This document shows, one piece after another, positions 1 through 7,332 of a stretch of DNA of 15,258 nt. The stretch covers positions 1 to 15,258 of the forward strand of contig JANXRU010000009.1 in the NCBI GenBank assembly GCA_025356715.1. The letters are read 5' to 3'. Below the pieces are notes generated by a model, which worked only from the letters and a program-made list of their open reading frames with translations, ran no database searches and was not told the DNA's origin. Numbering within the stretch: position 1 is the stretch's first letter; every line of letters starts with the position of its first letter. The stretch comes from Bacteroidota bacterium. Lineage in GTDB: Bacteria; Bacteroidota; Bacteroidia; B-17B0; B-17BO. Made by a program: the position numbers and the translations under genes.

Positions 1-95
1 GTGGAGAATGTAAATGCTTTTGTACGCGTTGTATTTAAAAAATCCTGATAGGGTTTGTAAACAACGATTTTGAAATTTTCTTGAGTAGATAATAG
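1..95 (-). pseudogene. nadK: Duplicate 5' fragment of nadK on the opposite strand (probable chimera)
   Basis: Read on the minus strand from about 95 down to 1, the frame is open and gives LLSTQENFKI followed by VVYKPYQDFLNTTRTKAFTF. The part before VVYKP looks like the normal NadK residues that should precede this motif. On the plus strand the same join instead meets an in-frame TAG at 86-88. So the unrepeated 66-94 segment probably carries the authentic upstream coding sequence of nadK, joined in the wrong orientation. The fragment runs off the window at position 1. It is not expected to make a product. Confidence 0.6.
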
Positions 96-159
96 TTGTT
101 TACAAACCCTATCAGGATTTTTTAAATACAACGCACACAACTCCATTTACATTCTCCAC
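1..159. repeat. 65-bp inverted repeat (fold-back) at the left end, inside nadK
   Basis: Positions 1-65 are the reverse complement of 95-159 with 60 of 65 bases matching. The five mismatches are clustered opposite 135-143. The 29-base spacer (66-94) is not repeated. Both arms encode the same NadK stretch beginning VVYKPYQDFLNTT, the left arm on the minus strand and the right arm on the plus strand, with three amino-acid differences (R/H, K/T, A/P). A true inverted repeat in the middle of a normally essential gene is unlikely. A chimeric or fold-back join of two strain variants at a contig end explains both the symmetry and the allelic differences. It may extend beyond position 1. Confidence 0.9.
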
Positions 160-877
160 TTTTTCAAATTCGGAAGAATTAATTGCAAAAGCAGATGTTG
201 TTATTTCATTGGGTGGAGATGGTACCATGCTCGAAACCCTTGAATACGTTCGAAAATCTGGTATTCCTGTATTAGGCGTTAACACAGGGCGATTAGGTTT
301 TTTAGCAACGGTTTATAAAGAAGATTTTGCGAATGCCATACAATTATTAACCAAAGAGAAATACACACTTGATAAGCGCGAACTTATTGAATTAGATAAT
401 GCCACCGATTGCTTTAAAGGCGTAAATTATGCGCTTAATGAATGCACCATTCATAAAAAAGAATCGAGTGCTATGATTAATATTGATACCTATGTAGATG
501 GCGTATTTTTAAATTCTTATTTTGCGGATGGCTTAATTGTATCAACTCCAACGGGCTCTACAGCTTACTCGCTCAGCTGTGGCGGACCAATTATGATGCC
601 TGATTCGGATAACTTTATTATCACGCCTATTGCACCACATAATTTGAATGTAAGACCTATTGTTATTTCAAATAATAAAACCATTAGCTTTAAAGTAAGT
701 GGTAGAAGTGAAAGTTTTAATGTATCCTTAGATTCTCGTTCTCAAACCCTTAAAAATCAATCGGAGTTAGTGATTAAAAAAGCGCACTTTAAATTTCACA
801 TGATTAATTTAGAAGGACAACACTTTTTTGAAACCCTTCGAAACAAGCTTCTGTGGGGCATTGACAAGAGGCAGTGA
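95..877 (+). CDS. nadK: NAD kinase, 5' end missing or rearranged
   Basis: ATP-dependent NAD kinase, which phosphorylates NAD to NADP in the cytoplasm. Diagnostic motifs are all present in order. The nucleotide-binding GGDGTML is at 212-232 and is followed by NTGRLGFLA. The NE motif lies in LNECTIHKKESS, and the substrate-binding stretch TPTGSTAYSLSCGGP sits near 547-591. The C-terminal half is intact and ends with TGA at 875-877. The frame stays open upstream of GGDGT back to the fold-back junction near 95, with a stop at 86-88. The real start therefore lies outside this contig or in the inverted segment. A TTG at 209 lies inside the conserved GGDG region and cannot be the true start. About 260 residues are visible, against roughly 290 for the family. 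Identity is very secure; only the 5' end is uncertain. Confidence 0.93.
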   Translation, partial: VVYKPYQDFLNTTHTTPFTFSTFSNSEELIAKADVVISLGGDGTMLETLEYVRKSGIPVLGVNTGRLGFLATVYKEDFANAIQLLTKEKYTLDKRELIELDNATDCFKGVNYALNECTIHKKESSAMINIDTYVDGVFLNSYFADGLIVSTPTGSTAYSLSCGGPIMMPDSDNFIITPIAPHNLNVRPIVISNNKTISFKVSGRSESFNVSLDSRSQTLKNQSELVIKKAHFKFHMINLEGQHFFETLRNKLLWGIDKRQ

Positions 878-910
878 TTTAGATTAATAAATTATTTCAA
901 TAATCTAAAT
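877..910 (+). other. AT-rich hairpin between nadK and the next gene
   Basis: A perfect 10-bp inverted repeat, ATTTAGATTA (877-886) and TAATCTAAAT (901-910), with a 14-base loop. It begins on the last base of the nadK stop codon and ends two bases before the next ATG. No T-tract follows, so it does not look like a classical intrinsic terminator. It could attenuate read-through, protect the nadK 3' end or mask the start region of the downstream gene. Confidence 0.5.
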
Positions 911-911
911 T

Positions 912-1490
912 ATGGGTAATAAAAAATCAAAAAAAATAATCAATATACTAACAACACTTTTAGTTTTAGTAGGTATTGTTTTGATATTTTTATCTGTATA
1001 TATCTATCACAAAACTTTTATTCCAATGGTTATTCCAATAGGAATATGGATAAGTACAGGGCTAATTTCAACTATACTGGTTTTTAATCTTTGGAACGAA
1101 TATTTTTTGAGGACGCATTTCATATTACAATTATTATTCAATATAATCTCTGTAGGAAGTATCTTTTGCTTTTTATTTTTGTCCATTAACTATTATAATA
1201 AAAGTCATATTTCAAAAAATAATATCTTTAAGATTATTGAAAAATCAAGCCCTATAACAAGCAGGAAAGGAGATGGTCAAAGCTCAACTAAGTTACCAAT
1301 AATCACTATAGAGCATTTAAATAATACAAAAGAATTGATATTCAATTATTCAGAAAAATCTAATGTTTATTATGGAGATAGTATTGAACTTACTATAAAA
1401 AAGGGGCTACTAGGTTATGATGTTATTGATAATTATAAATTTATCGTAGATCAAAACAAAGATATTATTAATGAGTTAAAATTGCACTAA
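912..1490 (+). CDS. Uncharacterised membrane protein with three predicted helices
   Basis: I do not recognise a family. The 192-residue product has a basic N-terminus (MGNKKSKK) and three hydrophobic segments at about residues 10-32, 37-59 and 71-92. A polar tail of about 95 residues follows, rich in Asn, Lys and Ile. The tail ends in a region with the pattern YGDSIELTIKKGLLGYD, which looks like a small folded domain. No lipobox or cleavable signal peptide is evident; the first helix looks like an anchor. It starts 34 bases after nadK with a 10-bp hairpin between them, and its stop lies 13 bases from the convergent aroB stop. It may be co-transcribed with nadK, but nothing links the two functionally. 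It is a reasonable real gene: one long open frame with codon use like its neighbours. Confidence 0.7.
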   Translation: MGNKKSKKIINILTTLLVLVGIVLIFLSVYIYHKTFIPMVIPIGIWISTGLISTILVFNLWNEYFLRTHFILQLLFNIISVGSIFCFLFLSINYYNKSHISKNNIFKIIEKSSPITSRKGDGQSSTKLPIITIEHLNNTKELIFNYSEKSNVYYGDSIELTIKKGLLGYDVIDNYKFIVDQNKDIINELKLH

Positions 1491-1503
1491 TTGTGTCAAA
1501 TCG

Positions 1504-2565
1504 TTAAACCACCGTATTATAATACTCCAGCGCTTTCTTTATTTGAGCAGATGTAATAGCCACATCTATTTTATAATCCCCTACTCCATTTAATAGTACA
1601 CAACGAATTTCATTTTTCTCGTTTTTTTTATCTTGTTCTGCCATTATAATCATCGCTTCAAAATTGGAAGTGTTCAATTTAGTACAATTAAATGTGTGTG
1701 TAAAAACCTCAACAATCTCATTCAATTCTAATTTTGTAATTAGCTTCTTTTGGTAGGATAACCAAGCTTCTGCAACCATTCCAATAACGATAGCTTCGCC
1801 ATGTAATAACTCATTTTTAGTTCCTAATAACACCGATTCAATGGCATGCCCAATGGTATGCCCAAAGTTTAATGCCTTACGAATATTTTTTTCTAAAGGA
1901 TCTTTTTTGACAATGTTATTCTTTAACGTCACACTTTTTGTTATCCAACTTTCTAATTCTTTTGGTTTAGATGAAACAGATAATTTTTTCCAGAATTTAG
2001 CATCACTAATCAACGCCATTTTATAAACCTCTGCTAAACCATTATGAATGTGTCTTTCGGGAAGCGTGCTTAAAAAATCAAAATTAATAAATACACCTTT
2101 AGGCTGTGTTATCGTTCCAATTACATTTTTAATAGCTCCGAAATCTATGCCTGTTTTACCTCCAACACTTGCATCGGCCATCGACAATAAACTAGTTGGA
2201 ATATTAATAAAATCTATGCCTCGCTTATAAACAGATGCCACAAAACCTCCTAAATCAGACACAACGCCACCACCTAAATTAACAATGAGTGTTTTTTTAT
2301 CAGCTTTTAACTCTATTAAAGTTTGCCAAATATGTGAAGCTATTTCAATGTCTTTAGATGCTTCACCACTTTCCAATTCAATAACCTCTGCATTTTTTAA
2401 TATAGCACAAGATGCTAAAAGGCATGGTAAACAATGCGTAAGCGTGTTTTCATCACAAATGATAAGATAAGAGCTATAAGATTCTTTTTTTAAATACTGA
2501 TTAAAAGCATCTAATGCAGAAGAACCAAGCTTTATCGTATATCCTATTGATTTAATTTGTGACAT
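1504..2565 (-). CDS. aroB: 3-dehydroquinate synthase
   Basis: Cytoplasmic NAD- and metal-dependent enzyme of the shikimate pathway that converts DAHP to 3-dehydroquinate. The 353-residue length is normal for the family. Visible motifs are the NAD-binding NLGGGVVSDLGGF (residues 96-108), PTSLLSMADASVGGKTGID (123-141), GLAEVYKMALI (176-186), LNFGHTIGHAIES (232-244) and LLHGEAI (253-259). By comparison with the family, Glu179, His240 and His255 are the probable metal ligands, and Lys137 and Lys182 are in the substrate site. The gene lies 26 bases downstream of nusB on the same strand, so the two are probably co-transcribed. It is convergent with the membrane-protein gene ending at 1490. No truncation or unusual residue was seen. 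Confidence 0.96.
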   Translation of the reverse strand: MSQIKSIGYTIKLGSSALDAFNQYLKKESYSSYLIICDENTLTHCLPCLLASCAILKNAEVIELESGEASKDIEIASHIWQTLIELKADKKTLIVNLGGGVVSDLGGFVASVYKRGIDFINIPTSLLSMADASVGGKTGIDFGAIKNVIGTITQPKGVFINFDFLSTLPERHIHNGLAEVYKMALISDAKFWKKLSVSSKPKELESWITKSVTLKNNIVKKDPLEKNIRKALNFGHTIGHAIESVLLGTKNELLHGEAIVIGMVAEAWLSYQKKLITKLELNEIVEVFTHTFNCTKLNTSNFEAMIIMAEQDKKNEKNEIRCVLLNGVGDYKIDVAITSAQIKKALEYYNTVV

Positions 2566-2591
2566 GCCATGTTTTTAAGAAATTATAAAAC

Positions 2592-3530
2592 TTAGCCTTC
2601 CATCAAGCCTCTACCTGTTTTCTGAATTTTATTATCGCGTTTTAAGTCAGCAATAATCTTATCTAAAACTCCATTAATAAAAATTTTACTGTTTGGTGTA
2701 CTATAATCTTTAGAAATATCGATATACTCGTTTAAAGATACTTTTACTGGCACATTACTTACATTCAAAAACTCTGCTAAGGCCATTTTCATTAGTAATA
2801 CATCCATTGAGGCTATACGCTCCAATTCCCAATTTTTTGTTTTATCATCAATTAATTTCTCGAAATCCTTATTACCTGCAATTGTTTTTCTAAATAAGGT
2901 TGATATAAATTGTTGATCATCTTCTTTATCTTTATACAACGGTGTTAAATGCAAAGTCCCAGAAAAACTCTCAAACGTACGCGCTACCATTGAAAAAGCC
3001 CCAAAAGTATCATCGGCCCAATGCAAATTTTTCTCTTCAAATAAATGATTTAATAAATCATGCTGATATAAAAATTCCGTTGCTACAGAAATCAAAAACT
3101 GCTTATCTTCTTTAGCAGATGGTGTTGGCGAAGACATATACTCTTTGTACAAATCTGTTTGCTTCAATTCGGCATATAATTTACGAACCAAATCAAAATC
3201 ATTTTGCCAAGAAATTTTACGGTTAGCAACTTCTTTTTTTAATTCATCGCTATTAACTAATCTTACTAATAAGCTATTTTCAATGAAACGCATGTTAGGC
3301 TCTAAATCTTCTTTAGATGGCAAACGCTTATTTTTGTTTTCTTCTAAAACCAACAAGGCTGTATGATGCATATCCGTAAATAATACTAATACGTACACAT
3401 ACAAGTCGTAAATTTTATCTAAACTTTTAAATAAATCTCTTTCGTGTGCAACTATATCAGCGGAATCTTGCTGAAAATAAGAATACAACGATTGCATGGT
3501 TTTTATTCGGAGGTAACGTCTGTTTAGCAT
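2592..3530 (-). CDS. nusB: Transcription antitermination factor NusB, long Bacteroidota form
   Basis: NusB binds boxA RNA with NusE/S10 and takes part in rRNA antitermination. At 312 residues it is about twice the length of the enterobacterial protein, as is usual in Bacteroidota. The start MLNRRYLRIKTMQSLY matches the conserved N-terminus, which supports this ATG. The NusB core is at the C-terminus, about residues 215-300, with ELERIASMDVLLMKMALAEF, VPVKVSLNEYIDISKDYS and KIFINGVLDKI. The middle, about residues 30-200, is the charged helical extension of the Bacteroidota form. aroB follows after 26 bases. A TAnnTTTG promoter-like match lies about 57 bases upstream of the start. Confidence 0.94.
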   Translation of the reverse strand: MLNRRYLRIKTMQSLYSYFQQDSADIVAHERDLFKSLDKIYDLYVYVLVLFTDMHHTALLVLEENKNKRLPSKEDLEPNMRFIENSLLVRLVNSDELKKEVANRKISWQNDFDLVRKLYAELKQTDLYKEYMSSPTPSAKEDKQFLISVATEFLYQHDLLNHLFEEKNLHWADDTFGAFSMVARTFESFSGTLHLTPLYKDKEDDQQFISTLFRKTIAGNKDFEKLIDDKTKNWELERIASMDVLLMKMALAEFLNVSNVPVKVSLNEYIDISKDYSTPNSKIFINGVLDKIIADLKRDNKIQKTGRGLMEG

Positions 3531-3586
3531 AAAGAACGATTATTTATTAGTCAATTTGTAAATTATATAATGGGATAATAGAAGTA

Positions 3587-3594
3587 CAAAAGTA
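3587..3594 (-). promoter_or_regulatory. Possible Bacteroidota -7 promoter element for nusB-aroB
   Basis: On the minus strand this reads TACTTTTG, an exact match to the Bacteroidota -7 consensus TAnnTTTG. Transcription would start near 3580, giving a leader of about 50 bases. I found no clear -33 TTG at the expected spacing, so the call rests on one short element in the right place. Confidence 0.35.
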
Positions 3595-3640
3595 TTGAAA
3601 GTTTATGAGAATATTTTATAAACATTTTAACTTTATAAAC

Positions 3641-4744
3641 TTATAGTACGGCATTAATACGAGCAATACTTTCTATACGTTGTTCAGCTATTTTATTAGC
3701 AGCAGCATACGTTGGTATATTTTGTGTTTTTGCAGTTTGAATGATATTCCAAGTAGTATCGTAAATTTTTTCGGCATGAGCCATAGCGCGTTCTCTGTTA
3801 TAGCCTTCTAATTCATAATACACATTGATGATTCCACCAGCATTTACTACAAAGTCAGGGGCATATAAAATGCCTTTTGCTAAAACTAATTCGCCGTGTT
3901 TTTTTTCATCAGCTAACTGGTTATTAGCTGCGCCACAAATAATTTTACATTTTAATTTAGAAAGTGTATCATCGTTAACCGTTGCGCCTAAAGCACATGG
4001 AGCGTATATATCTATATCCAAATCAAACATGTTGTCGACAGAAACTAATTCTGCTTTGTAAGTATCAACGGCATGTTTAATACGCTCTTCGCTAATATCA
4101 TAAATATAAACTTTAGCACCTTCCTTCGTTAAGTGCTCTACTAAGTGCATGCCTACATTACCAATACCTTGCACTAAAACTTTTTTTCCAGATAAGCTAT
4201 CAGTTCCAAAAGCTTCTTTAGCACTTGCTTTCATACTCACATATACACCATAAGCTGTTACTGGAGAAGGATCTCCGCTTCCACCCATATTTACAGGCAA
4301 TCCGCTTACGTGATCTGTTTCCATTTTAATAATTTCCATATCACGGCTACTCATTGCTACATCTTCAGCAGTAATGTATTTGCCACCGAGGCTATTTACA
4401 AATTTACCAAAGCGACGTAATAACGCTTCTGATTTTATTTTTTTTGAGTCGCCAATAATAACCGCTTTTCCACCACCAAGGTTTAAGCCTGCTACAGATG
4501 ATTTATAAGTCATGCCACGCGATAAACGCAATACATCCGTTAATGCCTCCATTTCATTGTTATAATTCCACATACGCGTACCGCCTAATGATGGACCAAG
4601 AACGGTGTTGTGTATAGCAATAATGGCTTTAAGCCCAGTTGCATTATCATTACAAAAAAAAATTTGCTCGTGGTTATATTGTAACATTTGTCCTATTACA
4701 GGATTTTGAGCTAAATTGGAATCTTTGATATCTTTTACGTCCAT
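3641..4744 (-). CDS. Leucine/valine/phenylalanine-type amino-acid dehydrogenase
   Basis: NAD-dependent oxidative deaminase of the Glu/Leu/Phe/Val dehydrogenase superfamily. It interconverts branched-chain (or aromatic) amino acids and 2-oxo acids in the cytoplasm. Length is 367 residues, close to the Leu dehydrogenase norm. The substrate domain carries LGPSLGGTRMW (49-59), MTYKSSVAGLNLGGGKAVI (78-96) with Lys81 and Lys93, and TAEDVAMSS (125-133) with Asp128. The Lys-Lys-Asp spacing matches the catalytic triad of Bacillus leucine dehydrogenase. The Rossmann fingerprint GIGNVG is at 193-198, followed by the conserved APCALGATVND and FVVNAGGIINVYYE. Leu dehydrogenase is the most likely specificity, but valine or phenylalanine cannot be excluded. 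It is likely transcribed separately from nusB, which starts 110 bases downstream with its own promoter-like site. Confidence 0.93.
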   Translation of the reverse strand: MDVKDIKDSNLAQNPVIGQMLQYNHEQIFFCNDNATGLKAIIAIHNTVLGPSLGGTRMWNYNNEMEALTDVLRLSRGMTYKSSVAGLNLGGGKAVIIGDSKKIKSEALLRRFGKFVNSLGGKYITAEDVAMSSRDMEIIKMETDHVSGLPVNMGGSGDPSPVTAYGVYVSMKASAKEAFGTDSLSGKKVLVQGIGNVGMHLVEHLTKEGAKVYIYDISEERIKHAVDTYKAELVSVDNMFDLDIDIYAPCALGATVNDDTLSKLKCKIICGAANNQLADEKKHGELVLAKGILYAPDFVVNAGGIINVYYELEGYNRERAMAHAEKIYDTTWNIIQTAKTQNIPTYAAANKIAEQRIESIARINAVL

Positions 4745-4787
4745 AACTAAAAAGGTTAAATTTCGCGGCTAATTTAGGGTTTATTTT

Positions 4788-4838
4788 GTATTGTAGGACG
4801 TATACCATCACTTAATATAAATTAGCCCAAAAACTCAC
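4788..4838 (+). repeat. Dispersed intergenic repeat, copy 1
   Basis: This non-coding stretch resembles 8260-8312 in the same orientation. Shared blocks are AGGA, ATACCAT and the exact 12-mer AATATAAATTAG (4814-4825 and 8286-8297); 20 of 24 bases match across ATACCAT to ATTAG. An A-rich CAC tail follows in both copies. This copy lies in the 130-base gap between the glycosyltransferase stop and the dehydrogenase start. Its function is unknown. It is oriented away from the only downstream gene, so a simple shared promoter does not explain both copies. Confidence 0.45.
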
Positions 4839-4874
4839 CTTTTTTTCATTTAAACCCCTTCAAAAACAACCGTT

Positions 4875-6581
4875 TTACAAACTAATGACTTGTTTTTTTT
4901 CAAGCTTAACTATATAGTTTTTCTTGCATTGAGCCAATCTTGTTTTTGGATTAATAAACTCCGCCGTAAGTCCAGATACTTGGAAATCATAAAATAATTT
5001 ACATTCCTTAATCGTGAAAACAGAATCTATTTGCATTTTTCCAATGCTATCTGTCATTACCCAACCTGAAGTGCTTGGAGAGTCTAAATTAATTTCTTTT
5101 GGCGAACCTAATTCGTTTATTTTACCATTAAAATAAAAATAACCTGAGTTGGTAATTTCCGTATTGTAAACACTAAACTGTTTCACGTTCAATTTATTCA
5201 TGAATTTAGCAATTTCCGAATCTGACTGATAGTTGAAACAAGGGGCGTATAATGCTGTATTTACCATAAAATTAGCCGCACAAATAATCAACACTCCACT
5301 AACTATAATCCTATTATATAATTCCGATTTTAATTTAAATAAGGTAATAATACCAATCAGAAATAAACTGTACGTAATAATTTTAATTAACCAAGATGTT
5401 TCGAAAGCCACAAACATGATGTAGGTACTTATGATAATACAAATAATCCAAACTAAAACCGATAAATATAGCAATACCGATTTCCATTTTAAATTATCTA
5501 ACACATTTACTAAAAAGTTAGAAATAATAACTGCCGCAAAGGGATGAATAATAAAGGTGTAATGAGGCAATTGATAGGATGAGGCTGACAACATAATAAT
5601 AGTAATGATAAAACCTGCAGTAGTAATTACCTCAACGTTATTATAATTTGTTTTAAATGCTTTTAATTTAGTTTTAACATCGTATACCATGGCTATGATA
5701 AAAATAAGAGGCCAAGGCAATAAACTCCATAATAAACTATGATATAGAAAAAATGGATCAGGGAAATTTGAGGGTAAAGGGTTGTCGCCAAAAATACGCC
5801 CGAAGCTTTGAGTCCAATAAAAGAACTTTACACCCGATGGACTTTGTATAAAATAACTATTTATTTCGGGATGTAAATCGAATTGTAAGTATAAACCATA
5901 AGTCATAGGTGCTAAAATAACACCTATGATAACAAGTACTAATAGATACTGCCATTTTAAGAAAGCTTTCCAATGGCGCTTATAAATAAAATCACTACCA
6001 AAAGCAATAATAGGTAACATTAAACCGATGGGGCCTTTACTTAACATAGCAAACCCAATACCTATGGCTCCCCACACAATATACTTTAATTTACCAGTTT
6101 GATTAAATGCAGCTATTTGCCATAAAGAAAATAAAACAAAGCCCGTTAATAAAGTATCTGTCCTTACATCGTGGTGCATTAAAAAATAAGCTTGGCAGCC
6201 AGCAGCTATTAAAGCAGCATTGATTGCTACCTTTTTGCTATAATACAATAAACTAAAGCGGTATAAGGAGTATAAGCCCAAAATAGAAACTAAGAAAGAA
6301 GGCAATCTGTAAGCAAAATCATTAATACCAAAAACATGAAAACTCAATACAGCCGACCAAAACAAAAAAGGTGGTTTATCTAAATAATCATGGCCCTTAT
6401 CATACACTTGCAAATAGCTTTTTGCAGCAAACATATCCTTAGACATATTTGCATATTGAGGTGCATCAAAATCGATTAAATCATTAAAAAAACCAGTGAT
6501 ATAGATAATGAAAATAAGGGCAAAACAACCAAAGGTTATTAAACTGTTTCTGTTTTGAAAATTAAGCTGTAATGATTTCAT
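4875..6581 (-). CDS. GT39 / ArnT-like polytopic glycosyltransferase
   Basis: Inner-membrane glycosyltransferase of the PMT/ArnT (GT39, GT-C fold) group, which transfers a sugar from a polyprenyl-phosphate carrier to a periplasmic acceptor such as lipid A, a glycan or a protein. The 568-residue protein starts with a hydrophobic helix (about 14-32). The first periplasmic loop carries DFDAPQYANMSKDM (37-50), whose acidic residues match the GT-C catalytic position, and YLDKPPFLFW (66-75), the family's typical K-P-P motif. About ten further hydrophobic segments follow up to about residue 445, then a soluble C-terminal domain of about 120 residues. The acceptor cannot be deduced from the neighbours. 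A TAnnTTTG match lies 22 bases upstream. No neighbouring gene points to a particular glycan pathway. Confidence 0.88.
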   Translation of the reverse strand: MKSLQLNFQNRNSLITFGCFALIFIIYITGFFNDLIDFDAPQYANMSKDMFAAKSYLQVYDKGHDYLDKPPFLFWSAVLSFHVFGINDFAYRLPSFLVSILGLYSLYRFSLLYYSKKVAINAALIAAGCQAYFLMHHDVRTDTLLTGFVLFSLWQIAAFNQTGKLKYIVWGAIGIGFAMLSKGPIGLMLPIIAFGSDFIYKRHWKAFLKWQYLLVLVIIGVILAPMTYGLYLQFDLHPEINSYFIQSPSGVKFFYWTQSFGRIFGDNPLPSNFPDPFFLYHSLLWSLLPWPLIFIIAMVYDVKTKLKAFKTNYNNVEVITTAGFIITIIMLSASSYQLPHYTFIIHPFAAVIISNFLVNVLDNLKWKSVLLYLSVLVWIICIIISTYIMFVAFETSWLIKIITYSLFLIGIITLFKLKSELYNRIIVSGVLIICAANFMVNTALYAPCFNYQSDSEIAKFMNKLNVKQFSVYNTEITNSGYFYFNGKINELGSPKEINLDSPSTSGWVMTDSIGKMQIDSVFTIKECKLFYDFQVSGLTAEFINPKTRLAQCKKNYIVKLEKKQVISL

Positions 6582-6602
6582 TTTAAATACTAATACAAGC
6601 TA

Positions 6603-6610
6603 CAAATGTA
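6603..6610 (-). promoter_or_regulatory. Possible -7 promoter element for the glycosyltransferase gene
   Basis: The minus strand reads TACATTTG, an exact TAnnTTTG match, 22 bases before the ATG at 6581. Transcription would start near 6597 with a very short leader. A small palindrome, GGTTTA-attaa-TAAACC (6622-6638), lies just upstream and could be a regulator site. A -33 TTG at ideal spacing is not evident. Confidence 0.4.
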
Positions 6611-6648
6611 TTGTTTTTATCGGTTTAATTAATAAACCTATTTTTCAC

Positions 6649-6683
6649 AAAAAAGCTCCTTCAGTATCAACTAAAAGAGCTTT
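6649..6683 (-). terminator. Intrinsic terminator after the lipoprotein gene
   Basis: On the minus strand AAAGCTC (6683-6677) pairs with GAGCTTT (6658-6652) across an 18-base loop. Six consecutive T residues (6654-6649) overlap and follow the 3' arm. It lies 20 bases beyond the stop codon at 6704. The stem is short with three G-C pairs, so termination may be partial. Confidence 0.55.
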
Positions 6684-6703
6684 AATAATGGGTTGTTATT
6701 TAA

Positions 6704-7093
6704 TTATCTTTTTTTATGACTTACTTCGGCATTTTCTTTAATAAATACCATATCACTACCCGCCATTAACTTAGTAATACTAGCAACAAATTCCGTTTGT
6801 TCAGATTTTGATAACTCCGTTAAGTTAAAACAATAATCAGACTCTCCTTCTCTACCCCAATGTTCCGCCTTGTAGCTGGGCTTTTTAGCGTGAGCTTCAA
6901 CAAATGCAATTAAGGCAGTTGTTTTCTCTCTGTCGGGTCCAGAACCCTTGCTAATAAAAGTAACTACTAATCTATATTTAACAGGTGTCGCATCTTCTGT
7001 TTTTGGAGTGCTTGCTGTTTCTTGTTTTGCTTTACAAGATATGGCCGAAATAACTAAACAACTAATTGCTGCTAAAAAGAATAATTTTTTCAT
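6704..7093 (-). CDS. Small predicted lipoprotein of unknown function
   Basis: I do not recognise the family. The 129-residue product starts MKKLFFLAAISCLVISAISC, a lipoprotein-type signal with the probable lipidated cysteine at residue 20. Next come a low-complexity Thr/Pro/Lys/Glu linker (about 21-37) and a compact domain of about 90 residues that begins KYRLVVTFISKGSG and ends in a basic HKKR. It lacks known enzyme motifs. The gene is single, followed by a probable terminator. It is divergent from the orphan gldN across a 244-base region full of palindromes, so the two could share control. A role alongside the T9SS module is only guilt by association. Confidence 0.75.
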   Translation of the reverse strand: MKKLFFLAAISCLVISAISCKAKQETASTPKTEDATPVKYRLVVTFISKGSGPDREKTTALIAFVEAHAKKPSYKAEHWGREGESDYCFNLTELSKSEQTEFVASITKLMAGSDMVFIKENAEVSHKKR

Positions 7094-7126
7094 AATATTA
7101 ATTTATTGTTTTTTAATTGTCTTATA

Positions 7127-7181
7127 GTTTACCCAGTTTAATTATTCGTTTTTGTACTTAATGCAAACATGGGTATTTCAT
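7127..7181 (-). repeat. 55-bp palindromic element, left copy
   Basis: Inverted copy of 8314-8368, with 49 of 55 bases identical. The first 19 and last 16 bases of the element are invariant, and all six differences fall in the middle 20 bases. Within the copy, TACCCA+GTTT (7130-7139) pairs with AAAC (7165-7168) and TGGGTA (7170-7175) around a single bulged A, giving a 10-bp stem with a 25-base loop. The copy lies between the divergent lipoprotein and gldN genes. It could be a cis-regulatory or RNA element, a REP-like repeat or one end of a cassette. Confidence 0.85.
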
Positions 7182-7182
7182 G

Positions 7183-7195
7183 TGTAAATTTTACA
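7183..7195. promoter_or_regulatory. Possible operator palindrome
   Basis: TGTAAA-t-TTTACA is a perfect 6-bp dyad around one central base, immediately beside the left 55-bp element in the divergent region. Its size and symmetry suit a dimeric regulator. AT-rich DNA gives such dyads by chance, so this is tentative. Confidence 0.3.
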
Positions 7196-7238
7196 AGTAT
7201 TTTATTCGTCAAAAATAATATTTTTTATGGGTTTTTCA

Positions 7239-7253
7239 TTACTATGGTAGTAA
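7239..7253. promoter_or_regulatory. Possible second operator palindrome
   Basis: TTACTA-tgg-TAGTAA is a perfect 6-bp dyad with a 3-base centre, about 85 bases before the gldN ATG. It differs in sequence from the 7183-7195 dyad, so the two need not bind the same protein. Confidence 0.3.
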
Positions 7254-7303
7254 ATAATTTATTAAATAAACCTAAAATGTATCTTTTTTAAGAAGTAACA
7301 CTT

Positions 7304-7332
7304 ATAAGTTTTAACTAACCACTAAAACTTAT
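7304..7332 (+). promoter_or_regulatory. Hairpin overlapping the gldN translation start region
   Basis: ATAAGTTTTA (7304-7313) and TAAAACTTAT (7323-7332) form a perfect 10-bp stem with a 9-base loop, ending six bases before the ATG at 7338. In mRNA it would cover the ribosome landing area, which suggests translational control of gldN. It has no T-tract suitable for termination. Confidence 0.5.

Noticed and set aside
209..211. TTG as start codon of nadK
   Set aside because: It lies immediately before the GGDG catalytic motif; conserved NadK sequence continues in frame upstream to about 95, so the gene starts earlier.
1491..1503. Terminator between the membrane protein and aroB
   Set aside because: Only a weak TTG-CAC / GTG-CAA pairing with a bulge is present; too short to support a call.
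1841..4061. Short open frames on the plus strand opposite aroB, nusB and the dehydrogenase
   Set aside because: They are antisense shadows of strongly supported genes, with no recognisable products or start context.
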